Shown in pieces: positions 43,001-49,721 of a stretch of DNA of 49,721 nt. The DNA lies in contig CAZWHE010000011.1 of assembly GCA_964633825.1 (NCBI GenBank), forward strand, positions 1 to 49,721, read 5' to 3'. This DNA is from CAZWHE01 sp964633825. GTDB lineage: Bacteria; Planctomycetota; B15-G4; CAYZWU01. Below the pieces are notes generated by a model. That model saw only the letters and a program-made list of their open reading frames with translations, searched no databases and was not told the DNA's origin. Every line of letters starts with the position of its first letter. The stretch's first letter is position 1. The position numbers and the translations under genes are program-made.

Positions 43001-44743
43001 TCAGCGACCGGGCGGAGAAGGCGCCTTCCCGGGCGAAGCCAGCTCCCTGCTCCGTTTCAGCGCCGCCTCGGCTTCCGCGGGACGGCCGGTCTCGTGATAG
43101 AGACGGGCGAGGTCCATCCAGAGGAGAGGATCGCGCGGGGTCTCCTCGAGGGCCTTCCGGGTCCAGCGCTCGGTCTTCGGCCACTTCCCCTGGCGGGCAA
43201 AGTAATGGGCGATGTAGCGGCACTGGTTCGCCGTAAAGGCGGGCGGCACGCGAACGGGAAAACTCCACAGAACGAGAACCAGGGCCGGGGCGAGCGGCAG
43301 GGCGCAGCGCATGAGCGATCCCCACTCCCTCTGCTTGAAAAATGCAATGCCGCGCTCGAGCGCATGGGCTGCAAAAAGGACAATGTAGGGAACGGCCGCC
43401 ACGCGGTAGCGCGCCGAGAGAAAAAAGAGGATCGTCCCGCCGAAAAGACCGGCCAGGATCAGGATGAGCCAGCCCGTTTTACCACGTCCGGATGTTTTGC
43501 CGGAGGCCGGCTTTCTGCGTGCCCGGATCGCGAGAAAAAGACCGGCGATCCCCAGGCTCCCGATCGCGGCGAAATTGAGGAAGGCAAAACGGGGGGAAGT
43601 GAGAATTTCCCTGAAGAACGCGAAATCGAAGTTCACGGGAAGCTCGTAGTTGTTCCAGAAGAGGGCCGCTTTCTTCACCATGAGGCGGGTCCACCGAGCC
43701 GGGTCGGCGGCGATATGCTCGAGCCCTTCGAAAAACCAGTACCTCGAGTGCCGCCCGCCGTATTCAACCGCGCCGGTCGCGCCGGCTGCTTCAGCCGCGC
43801 CGGTTGATTCAGCCGCGTCGGCTGCCTCAGCTGCTTTGGCAAAATCCTCGAACATGCCCGACTGGGTCGTCCTGAAACCGTGGGGAATCATCCAGGTGCC
43901 CGTGGCCTGCTTGTTGTTGCCGATGTAGAAGTTCACGCCGCCCGCAGTGGTGAGAAGAGCCGGTTTTCCAGTGGCGGCAAAGTTCCTGATCGCCAGGGGC
44001 GCCACGGCCAGGGCCGCGCCCACCGCGCCGAAGGCCAGGATTTTCATCATCCTTTTCCGTTTTCCCGCGCGTGCAGCGCCCAGCATCCCGCAGAGCGGCA
44101 GGAGCAGGACGACCAGGAAATACTGGGGCCGGATCGAAAAGAGCATGCCCAGGAGCAGGCCCGATACAATGAAAAGACCCGGCTTCTCCTTCTTCAGCGC
44201 CCAGGCCGTCGAGCAGATGAATAGGGCCGTCAGAACAGGCAAAAAAGCTTCGGACAGAAGGAGCCCCTCGATGAGGACGAACTGCCCGTAGAACGTTGTG
44301 AGACCCGCGGCCAGGACACCGGTCGTCCTGTTGAACGCGAGGCTCCCGGCCAGGTAGACGGCGGCAACGCTCGCGGCGCCGAGGATGAGCTGAACGAGGG
44401 TGGCCGTGAACATATTGCTCCCGAAGACGAAATAGATCGGCGCCAGGAGGTAGCTGTAAAAGGGCGACAGGGTGAAGAGCCCTTCGCTCTCGAGCAGGAA
44501 GTCGCCCGATGCTATCCTCTCCGCCCAGGAGTGATACCTGAACGAATCCATCGTCTCGGACTCGAGGAGGACGCTGATGTCGTTATTGCGGAGCTCGAAC
44601 CAAAAGGCGAGGCGCACTGCGAGTGCGACAAGAAAAAGGACCGCCACGATGAAAACAACCGTTCGCGTCGACAGGCCGGAATCCACAGGCAGACCGGAAT
44701 CACTATTCCCGTTTGTTTTCTCTTTTTTCATGCGCACACTCAT
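43001..44743 (-). CDS. GT39/PMT_2-type (ArnT-like) membrane glycosyltransferase with TPR-like tail
   Basis: 580 residues, about 10-12 helices. The early external loop reads MDSFRYHSWAERIASGDF, and SPFYSYLLAPIYFVFG follows, a pattern of the PMT_2 family that transfers sugars from a polyprenyl-phosphate donor. A low-complexity loop (AEAADAAESTGAAEAAGATG) comes from an 18-bp tandem repeat (43781-43834). The C-terminal ~70 residues form one TPR pair (WMDLARLYHETGRPAEAEAALKRSRELA). ATG 44743 is used; the longer frame to 45118 lies inside the divergent Nudix gene. It ends 24 bases from the convergent TMTC gene; third GT-C protein in the window. Confidence 0.85.
   Translation of the reverse strand: MSVRMKKEKTNGNSDSGLPVDSGLSTRTVVFIVAVLFLVALAVRLAFWFELRNNDISVLLESETMDSFRYHSWAERIASGDFLLESEGLFTLSPFYSYLLAPIYFVFGSNMFTATLVQLILGAASVAAVYLAGSLAFNRTTGVLAAGLTTFYGQFVLIEGLLLSEAFLPVLTALFICSTAWALKKEKPGLFIVSGLLLGMLFSIRPQYFLVVLLLPLCGMLGAARAGKRKRMMKILAFGAVGAALAVAPLAIRNFAATGKPALLTTAGGVNFYIGNNKQATGTWMIPHGFRTTQSGMFEDFAKAAEAADAAESTGAAEAAGATGAVEYGGRHSRYWFFEGLEHIAADPARWTRLMVKKAALFWNNYELPVNFDFAFFREILTSPRFAFLNFAAIGSLGIAGLFLAIRARRKPASGKTSGRGKTGWLILILAGLFGGTILFFLSARYRVAAVPYIVLFAAHALERGIAFFKQREWGSLMRCALPLAPALVLVLWSFPVRVPPAFTANQCRYIAHYFARQGKWPKTERWTRKALEETPRDPLLWMDLARLYHETGRPAEAEAALKRSRELASPGKAPSPPGR
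43781..43834. repeat. 18-bp tandem repeat with palindromic units in the PMT_2 gene
   Basis: Three imperfect copies of GCCGGCTGCTTCAGCCGC. Each contains an inverted GGCTG...CAGCC-type arm. They encode the Ala/Glu-rich loop. Confidence 0.75.
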
Positions 44744-44806
44744 AATATCTTTGAACAGGCCTGTTGCAAGACAGCGCGGAACCGTCTTCTCTTCCGGAGG
44801 TCCGTC

Positions 44807-45232
44807 ATGCCCTACACCTACGAATACCCGAGGCCGATGGTCACTGTGGACGTCGTCGCCGTCGCTCCCGGCAAGCAGGGGCTCGAGCTCCTTCTCATTC
44901 GCCGCGGCAACGATCCCTTCAAGGGAAAGTGGGCTCTCCCGGGCGGCTTTCTCGACCTCGACGAAGAGCTCGAAGAGTCGGCGGTGCGCGAGCTCCTCGA
45001 AGAGACGGGAGTCGAGGCGAAGGAGCTGAGGCAGATCGGCGCCTTCGGCAAGATCGGCCGCGATCCGCGGGGCCGCACGATCAACGTGGCCTTCCTGGCC
45101 GTCCTCGACGAGAGCCACGCGCCGCGCGCCGGTGACGATGCGGCGGAAGCGCGCTGGTTTCCCGCCGACGAGCCGCCCGACATGGCCTTCGACCAGAACG
45201 AGATCCTGGAAAAGGCCGTCGCCCTGATCTGA
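44807..45232 (+). CDS. Nudix hydrolase (ADP-ribose pyrophosphatase-like)
   Basis: 141 residues. The Nudix box is complete from G47 to V69 (GFLDLDEELEESAVRELLEETGV), with WALPGG before it and a late FDQNEIL typical of ADP-ribose or NAD-related members. It would hydrolyse a nucleoside diphosphate linked to another group. Start ATG follows CGGAGG. Divergent from the PMT_2 gene and convergent with the nitroreductase gene (7-base gap). Confidence 0.92.
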   Translation: MPYTYEYPRPMVTVDVVAVAPGKQGLELLLIRRGNDPFKGKWALPGGFLDLDEELEESAVRELLEETGVEAKELRQIGAFGKIGRDPRGRTINVAFLAVLDESHAPRAGDDAAEARWFPADEPPDMAFDQNEILEKAVALI

Positions 45233-45239
45233 GCTTTCC

Positions 45240-46097
45240 TCACAGGATGCGCTTCCCCACTTCTTTCCGTTCGGCGAGCCTGCGGAACTTCAAGCGCGGG
45301 TAGCCGAAGCAGGCGGCGGCATGGATTGGACAATCCCTCGGAATGCCGACGAGATCATAGAGATCGGGGGTCCTGTCGAAAGCCCTCTCCACCGTGCCGA
45401 GCATGCACGACCCGAGACCGACCCGCTCGGCGAGAAGCGTCATCTGTGTGAGGGCGATCACGCAGTCGTCCTTGGGCGTGGTCGCCCCCCGGCCGGCATG
45501 GAGAAGGGCCGCAACCGGCGCCTCGTGAAAGAGAACGTCCCGGCCAGCGCGCCAGTCGGACATGAACCTCTCGAGGTAGCGGCGTATGCCGGGATCGCCG
45601 AGGCGGCGGTCCACGAAGGCCTTGAGGAAGAAGCGCTTGACCGGATTGGCGAGATGGCGCTCGTAGTCGCCGTACCGGGCCATGATCCGTTTGCGCAGCC
45701 CGTCGATCAGCGCCGGATCGACGATCATGACAACGTTCACGGCCTGTTTGTTCGATCCTGTGGGCGCATAACGCGCCGCCTCCATGAGCCGATCGAGCAC
45801 CTCTGGAGGCGGAACGTCCTTCTTGAACCTGCGCGCCGATCGCCGCGTTCTGAAGAAGTGAAGGAGGTCCTGCGCGCCGGGCAGCCTTTCTCTCTCGATG
45901 CGGGGGGGGAGGGAGCCGTCCTCGAGCACCAAAGCGTCGCGCGGACAGAGAGCCATGCAGTGACCGCAGTCGATGCACCGATCCCCGGGGTCGTACTCGA
46001 GGACGCCTTCTCTTTCGAAGTAGATGCCGCGGCCGCACACATCGATGCAGAGGCCGCACAGGTCGCAGCGCGAATGGTCCACTCGGGCGGGTCTCAT
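45240..46097 (-). CDS. Ferredoxin-fused nitroreductase-family protein
   Basis: 285 residues. Two [4Fe-4S] motifs at the N-terminus (CDLCGLCIDVC at about 11-21 and CIDCGHCMALCP at about 41-52) are followed by a flavin-binding nitroreductase fold (RTRRSARRF, YAPTGSNKQ, GLGSCMLG). Such proteins accept electrons from ferredoxin and reduce flavin-linked substrates; a physiological substrate is not known. No signal peptide. Confidence 0.92.
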   Translation of the reverse strand: MRPARVDHSRCDLCGLCIDVCGRGIYFEREGVLEYDPGDRCIDCGHCMALCPRDALVLEDGSLPPRIERERLPGAQDLLHFFRTRRSARRFKKDVPPPEVLDRLMEAARYAPTGSNKQAVNVVMIVDPALIDGLRKRIMARYGDYERHLANPVKRFFLKAFVDRRLGDPGIRRYLERFMSDWRAGRDVLFHEAPVAALLHAGRGATTPKDDCVIALTQMTLLAERVGLGSCMLGTVERAFDRTPDLYDLVGIPRDCPIHAAACFGYPRLKFRRLAERKEVGKRIL

Positions 46098-46192
46098 CGT
46101 CTTCTCCGAGTTCTTCTATTTTCCGGCGGAAAGGTTATGTATTATCAAAAAGCAGCCTCCTGATACCCGGAAAATCACGGGAGAACAAAAAG

Positions 46193-47095
46193 ATGAAACT
46201 CCTGAGCTTTGGTCCGAAAGGCCAAGAACGGCCCGGGCTTCTTGTCGGTGAAGACCGGATCCTCGACCTCTCGGCCGCCCTCCCGGAAAATCCTCGATCG
46301 ATGAGAGAGCTTCTCGAACAAGGCCTGCCCGAGAGCTTTTCCATTGCAGAAAACGCCAGCCAGGAAGCCGAAATCGCCGGCCCGAAGGCCGAAATCGCCG
46401 GCCCAAAAGAAACTCTCCCCCTCTCGGGGGTCCGCCTGGCCGCGCCCGTGCCCGAGCCTTCCAAGATCCTGTGCATCGGTCTGAACTACAGGGACCACGC
46501 CGAGGAGCAGAACAAGCCCCTGCCGAAAAAGCCCCTCGTCTTCGCCAAGGCGCCGTCGGCCGTGATCGGTCCGGGCGAAGAGATCGTTCTCCCCGACCCG
46601 GAGCTCGAAACATTCACGGACGCCGAGGCCGAGCTCGCCGTGGTGATCGGCAGGGCGGCTTCCCGTGTGAGCGAAGCGGAGGCGTACAAATACGTGGCCG
46701 GGTATACCCTGCTGAACGACGTCTCAGGCCGCGACACCCAGTGGGCGGAGAAGCAGTGGCTCCGGGCCAAGAGCTTCGACACCTTCTCGCCCATGGGGCC
46801 CTGGATCGTCACGAAGGACGAGATCCCCGACCCCCACGCCCTCGACATCATCGGCCGCGTCAACAGCGAGGTGCGGCAGAAGAGCAACACGCAAAACCTC
46901 CATTTCACCGTGCCTTTTCTCGTCTCCTATTTATCGCAGACCATGACCCTCCTTCCTGGAGACGTGATCGCCACGGGAACTCCGGGCGGGGTGGGGATCT
47001 ACCGCGACCCGAAGGTCCGGCTCGAAGCCGGAGATGTGGTGACCGTCGAAATACGCGAGATCGGCGTCCTGGAGAACAAAGTTGCCGCATCATAA
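46193..47095 (+). CDS. Fumarylacetoacetate hydrolase-family protein
   Basis: 300 residues. N-terminal domain (1-~75), then the FAH core: CIGLNYRDHAEE, metal ligands in FTDAEAELAVVIGR, and GDVIATGTPGGVG. It is likely a 2-keto-acid or acylpyruvate hydrolase or a decarboxylase/isomerase of aromatic breakdown. Start ATG follows GGGAG. A tandem 21-bp repeat adds EIAGPKAEIAGPK at residues ~58-72, in the N-terminal domain. Overlaps the next gene by 14 bases. Confidence 0.9.
   Translation: MKLLSFGPKGQERPGLLVGEDRILDLSAALPENPRSMRELLEQGLPESFSIAENASQEAEIAGPKAEIAGPKETLPLSGVRLAAPVPEPSKILCIGLNYRDHAEEQNKPLPKKPLVFAKAPSAVIGPGEEIVLPDPELETFTDAEAELAVVIGRAASRVSEAEAYKYVAGYTLLNDVSGRDTQWAEKQWLRAKSFDTFSPMGPWIVTKDEIPDPHALDIIGRVNSEVRQKSNTQNLHFTVPFLVSYLSQTMTLLPGDVIATGTPGGVGIYRDPKVRLEAGDVVTVEIREIGVLENKVAAS
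46367..46403. repeat. GC palindromic repeat, copy C (tandem, 21-bp period)
   Basis: GCCGAAATCGCCGGCC begins at 46367 and again at 46388. The second copy, 46387-46403, is the exact reverse complement of 42398-42414. It lies in the FAH-family gene in frame. Confidence 0.88.
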
Positions 47096-47696
47096 GGACC
47101 AACCGCCACGGCCCCTCGAAGGGATGGAAGCCTGCGTCTTCGACATGGACGGAACCCTGGTCGACGCGGGCTATGACTGGCGCGCCATCAAGGCCGCCCT
47201 CGGTGTGAACGGCTCCTCCCTTGTGGACGACCTGAACGGTTTCGACGAGCCGGAGAGGTCTGAAAAGTGGGAGACCCTGCGCAGATACGAGCGCGAAGCG
47301 ACACAGTCGGCCCGTCTCAGGCCGGGCGTGCACGATCTTCTCTCCCTTCTCGGCGGAAAGGGAATCAAGACCGCGCTCGTCACGAACAATTCGAGCGACA
47401 ACGTCTCCTTTCTTCTCGACAAGTTCGCGCTCTCCTTCGACGCGGTCGTCACGCGCGACTCGGGCCTCTACAAGCCCTCGGGCGCGCCCGTGGCCGAAGC
47501 GGTCCGCCGCCTCGGCGCCGCGCCGGAAAAGACGCTCTGTGTGGGCGATTCCCGCTACGACATCCTCGCCTGCCGCGACGCGGGGTGCGGATGGGTCTGC
47601 ATCCTCTTCGACGAGCAGGGCCTCTTCAGCCCGGACGCGGACATCGCATTCCCCGACATCGCGGGGTTGACAAAGCACCTGGCAGCTCTTCTCTGA
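47082..47696 (+). CDS. HAD-superfamily hydrolase (phosphoglycolate phosphatase-like)
   Basis: 204 residues from a TTG at 47082, with GGAG seven bases upstream inside the end of the FAH gene; ATG 47124 is an in-frame alternative. Motif I is DMDGTLVDAGYDW, then TNNSS, the Lys in YKPSG, and GDSRYDILACRDAG. Substrate unknown. Overlap with the FAH gene and a 3-base gap to the GNAT gene imply one operon. Confidence 0.88.
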   Translation: MPHHKDQPPRPLEGMEACVFDMDGTLVDAGYDWRAIKAALGVNGSSLVDDLNGFDEPERSEKWETLRRYEREATQSARLRPGVHDLLSLLGGKGIKTALVTNNSSDNVSFLLDKFALSFDAVVTRDSGLYKPSGAPVAEAVRRLGAAPEKTLCVGDSRYDILACRDAGCGWVCILFDEQGLFSPDADIAFPDIAGLTKHLAALL

Positions 47697-47699
47697 GGA

Positions 47700-48236
47700 A
47701 TGAAGATGACGATCGACTTCACGCCCTACGAGCTTCTGCCCTTCCGCAAGGAACAGGAGGAAGCCCTGATCGCGCTCGTCGAAAAATGCTACGCCGAGTA
47801 CGGCCAGAAGATCGAGCTCGACACGCTCGACGCCGACCTTCTCCGGATCGACGAGGCCTATCCCGCGCCCCGGTCCTTCTTCGGCGTCCTCCTCGACAAG
47901 GGGAAGCTCGTCGGTTCCGTGGCCGTCAAGAGCAAAGACGACAACAAGGTCGAGCTGAAGCGCCTCTTTGTCGATCCGGCCCGCCGGAAGCAGGGGCTGG
48001 GAAAGAAGCTCTCCCTCTGGGCGTTCGATTGGGCCCGGGAGCGCCGATGGCGCGCCATGACGATCTGGTCGGACGTGCTCTACGAAACGGCCCACCGCCT
48101 CTACCGCGGCCTGGGGGCTGAAGAGACGGGCCAACGCCGCGTCCTCGGAGGTGTGAACAATGTGGAAGAGCTTTGTTTCGAGATGAGGCTCGACCGGAAA
48201 CGAAAATCTGCTTCGCCGGAGCGATCGATAAATTGA
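47700..48236 (+). CDS. GNAT-family N-acetyltransferase
   Basis: 178 residues. The acetyl-CoA-binding signature LKRLFVDPARRKQGLGKKL is near 85-103. Start could be ATG 47700 or, better spaced from GAGGA, ATG 47706. It would acetylate a small molecule or protein; the substrate is unknown. Overlaps the sulfatase-fold gene by four bases (TTGA). Confidence 0.88.
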   Translation: MKMTIDFTPYELLPFRKEQEEALIALVEKCYAEYGQKIELDTLDADLLRIDEAYPAPRSFFGVLLDKGKLVGSVAVKSKDDNKVELKRLFVDPARRKQGLGKKLSLWAFDWARERRWRAMTIWSDVLYETAHRLYRGLGAEETGQRRVLGGVNNVEELCFEMRLDRKRKSASPERSIN

Positions 48237-49642
48237 GGACAAACAAAAAAACCGCATTGATAACCTTGTCTCTCCTCATCTTACTCCTTGCCGTCACCGT
48301 TATCATTCTGGACAAAACTTCAGTATCAAATGATGAGCTGCGCGGTGCGGTTTTAATACTCCTCGATACCGTTCGCGCCGACCATCTTTCGTGTTATGGT
48401 TATGGACGCGAGACTTCACCCGCCTTATCAGAACTGGCCGGCAAAGGATCCCTTTTCGAAAAAGCCGTCAGTTTTTCACCATGGACGCTTCCATCGGTCG
48501 TCAACATCCTTTCCGGTTGCCACCCCGGTCCTTCAAGCTTTGAAAAGCGTTTAAAGAAATCATTGGTGGATTCATTGCAGAGGGCCGGTTTCATCACGGC
48601 GGCTTTTACGGAAGGCGGTTTTGTATCGCGTCAGCTCGGAATGGACATGGGCTTTTCTTTTTTTATCGAAGAGGAAGGCCCGGTACAGCTCAGAAGCGCC
48701 GGGACGGAGCTCAACACCAACCCCAAGGGCGGCATAGAGAACACTTTTCGCCTGGCAAAGGATTGGCTCAAAGGCCACAGGAATGATCACTTTTTTCTTT
48801 TAATTCATACTTACGAACCGCACGTTCCTTATACACGCAATGCATTCACCAAAGGGATTGAACGAGGGCCCTTTGGAGAAAAGTTTACATCCGAAGATCA
48901 CATAAAAATCAAAAAGGGCACGCTTTCTCTCAATGATGATGAATTGCAATACATCGAAGCCCTTTACGATGAAGGGATTCTGGAATATGACAAACAGATT
49001 GGGAGTTTCCTGGCGTTTCTCGAAAATACGGGACTTCGCGACAAGACCCTCGTCGTTGTGACGAGCGACCATGGAGAAGAGCTGGGAGACCATTATCTTT
49101 CATTTACCGGAGGCCACGGCCATTCTCTTTACGACGATCTTTTGCTGGTTCCGCTTATCATCCACAACCCGAAAGAATCTTATGCGGTGAAAAGAGTTCC
49201 TTTCCAAATCAGACTCATGGATGTCATGCCGACCATAATCGACATTCTGGGGGGCGACGATCCCCAGGTGGTTGGTCAAAGCCTTCTCCCTATGTTGCGA
49301 GGCCTTGAAAATACGGGACGCACCGCATACGGCGGTTCAACAAAGGTCGGGCCGGAGCGTATCTATTTGCGTCATATGGGTTACAAGTATATTAGAGCGA
49401 TTAAATCAAAAGAGCCGCAATCTCATCCAGATTTGACATCCCCACCCATTCGGCTCTACGATCTACAATCAGACCCTGAAGAACTGACCAACATCGCCCA
49501 AGAAAATCCGGATCTCGTCAACAAACTGCAGGAAATTCTTACTGACATTAAATCACCCGCTTCCACCGGCGAAGACATTCTAAATACCGATGAAATCGAC
49601 GACGCGCTGCGCAAACGACTCGAATCTTTGGGATATCTTTGA
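48233..49642 (+). CDS. Membrane-anchored sulfatase-fold hydrolase/transferase with Thr nucleophile
   Basis: 469 residues. A TTG at 48233 overlaps the GNAT stop (TTGA) and begins a single N-terminal transmembrane helix (residues 8-26). LLDTVRADHLSCYGY supplies metal-binding D45/D50. The position of the Cys/Ser that becomes formylglycine in true sulfatases is Thr85 in SPWTLPS, so the enzyme needs no FGE and may be a phosphatase or phosphoethanolamine-type transferase. A late metal site, TSDHGEELGDH, is complete. The C-terminal ~100 residues include DLQSDPEELTN. Lower GC than its neighbours. Confidence 0.85.
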   Translation: MRTNKKTALITLSLLILLLAVTVIILDKTSVSNDELRGAVLILLDTVRADHLSCYGYGRETSPALSELAGKGSLFEKAVSFSPWTLPSVVNILSGCHPGPSSFEKRLKKSLVDSLQRAGFITAAFTEGGFVSRQLGMDMGFSFFIEEEGPVQLRSAGTELNTNPKGGIENTFRLAKDWLKGHRNDHFFLLIHTYEPHVPYTRNAFTKGIERGPFGEKFTSEDHIKIKKGTLSLNDDELQYIEALYDEGILEYDKQIGSFLAFLENTGLRDKTLVVVTSDHGEELGDHYLSFTGGHGHSLYDDLLLVPLIIHNPKESYAVKRVPFQIRLMDVMPTIIDILGGDDPQVVGQSLLPMLRGLENTGRTAYGGSTKVGPERIYLRHMGYKYIRAIKSKEPQSHPDLTSPPIRLYDLQSDPEELTNIAQENPDLVNKLQEILTDIKSPASTGEDILNTDEIDDALRKRLESLGYL

Positions 49643-49657
49643 TAACAGGGATGCTTT

Positions 49658-49721
49658 TTAATCGGGATCAGTGATGTCCGGTCTTTTTAGCACCTTTTGA
49701 AAGGCTGCGATCCACCTATGA
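49658..49721 (-). CDS. Possible C-terminal fragment of a leftward gene, mostly outside the window
   Basis: A frame entering from the right edge reads HRWIAAFQKVLKRPDITDPD and stops at TAA (49658-49660). The residue mix looks like a protein end, but 20 codons are not enough to name it. Confidence 0.3.
   Translation of the reverse strand, partial: HRWIAAFQKVLKRPDITDPD

Noticed and set aside
44744..45118. N-terminal extension of the PMT_2 gene
   Set aside because: It is antisense to the Nudix gene and lacks coding features; the true protein begins near 44743.
1..49721. CRISPR array, prophage or secondary-metabolite cluster
   Set aside because: No regularly spaced direct repeats, no integrase, capsid or terminase genes, and no PKS/NRPS domains were seen.

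Overview
This window is bacterial chromosomal DNA, mostly GC-rich (roughly 60% by eye). Genes are densely packed and alternate between strands in short operons. Several gene products carry lipobox signal peptides, and there are M16 and S41 peptidases and membrane glycosyltransferases with periplasmic-type repeats. This suggests a diderm, probably anaerobic or fermentative, peptide-degrading bacterium from a poorly cultivated lineage. I see no rRNA, tRNA, phage module, IS transposase or CRISPR array, so I cannot name the phylum. The AT-rich left edge (a secreted beta-helix protein) and right edge (a sulfatase-fold enzyme) differ in composition from the core and may be acquired or fast-evolving.

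Layout. 1-1654: partial secreted beta-helix protein. 2296-7698: an ADP-forming acyl-CoA ligase, divergent from a degenerate response-regulator receiver followed by a fused NfnA-NfnB transhydrogenase. 7715-10573: a large secreted TIM-barrel hydrolase-like protein with a histone-like basic tail. 10867-16168: POT peptide transporter and CoA-binding protein, divergent from two aldehyde dehydrogenases (pruA and an ALDH7-type enzyme), closed by a strong terminator. 16358-19060: a SUMF1-like exported protein and two broken gene remnants. 19141-25664: a von Willebrand lipoprotein behind an in-leader terminator, then an opposing MFS / P-loop ATPase / M16 peptidase cluster. 25787-33342: two overlapping lipoprotein genes, a TMTC-like membrane glycosyltransferase with TPRs, an isoaspartyl peptidase, an inositol monophosphatase and a multi-domain beta-sandwich membrane protein. 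33560-38958: RDD plus S41 protease pair, higBA toxin-antitoxin, anmK, a lipoprotein and hpt. 38987-49642: a protein resembling an inactivated gluzincin with Cys clusters, a possible small RNA, two HAD phosphatases, a second TMTC-like protein, a PMT/ArnT-type glycosyltransferase, Nudix, ferredoxin-nitroreductase, FAH-family hydrolase, GNAT and sulfatase-like genes.

How the genes may work together (inference). Peptidases and the POT transporter would supply peptides. PruA and the ALDH7 enzyme oxidise amino-acid semialdehydes, the NDP-forming ligase can harvest acyl-CoA energy as ATP, and NfnAB balances NADH, NADPH and ferredoxin. Three GT-C-type membrane proteins suggest extracytoplasmic protein or polymer glycosylation.

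The least expected signals are: (a) a short GC-rich palindromic sequence recurring inside unrelated coding regions (28178, 42398, 46367), alongside other palindromic tandem repeats that expand proteins; (b) a receiver domain with Glu in place of the phosphorylatable Asp, upstream of nfnAB; (c) a secreted HNVVH pseudo-peptidase; (d) a terminator hairpin abutting the ribosome-binding site of the VWA gene; and (e) a tandem 16-bp duplication that supplies the stop codons of two convergent genes.
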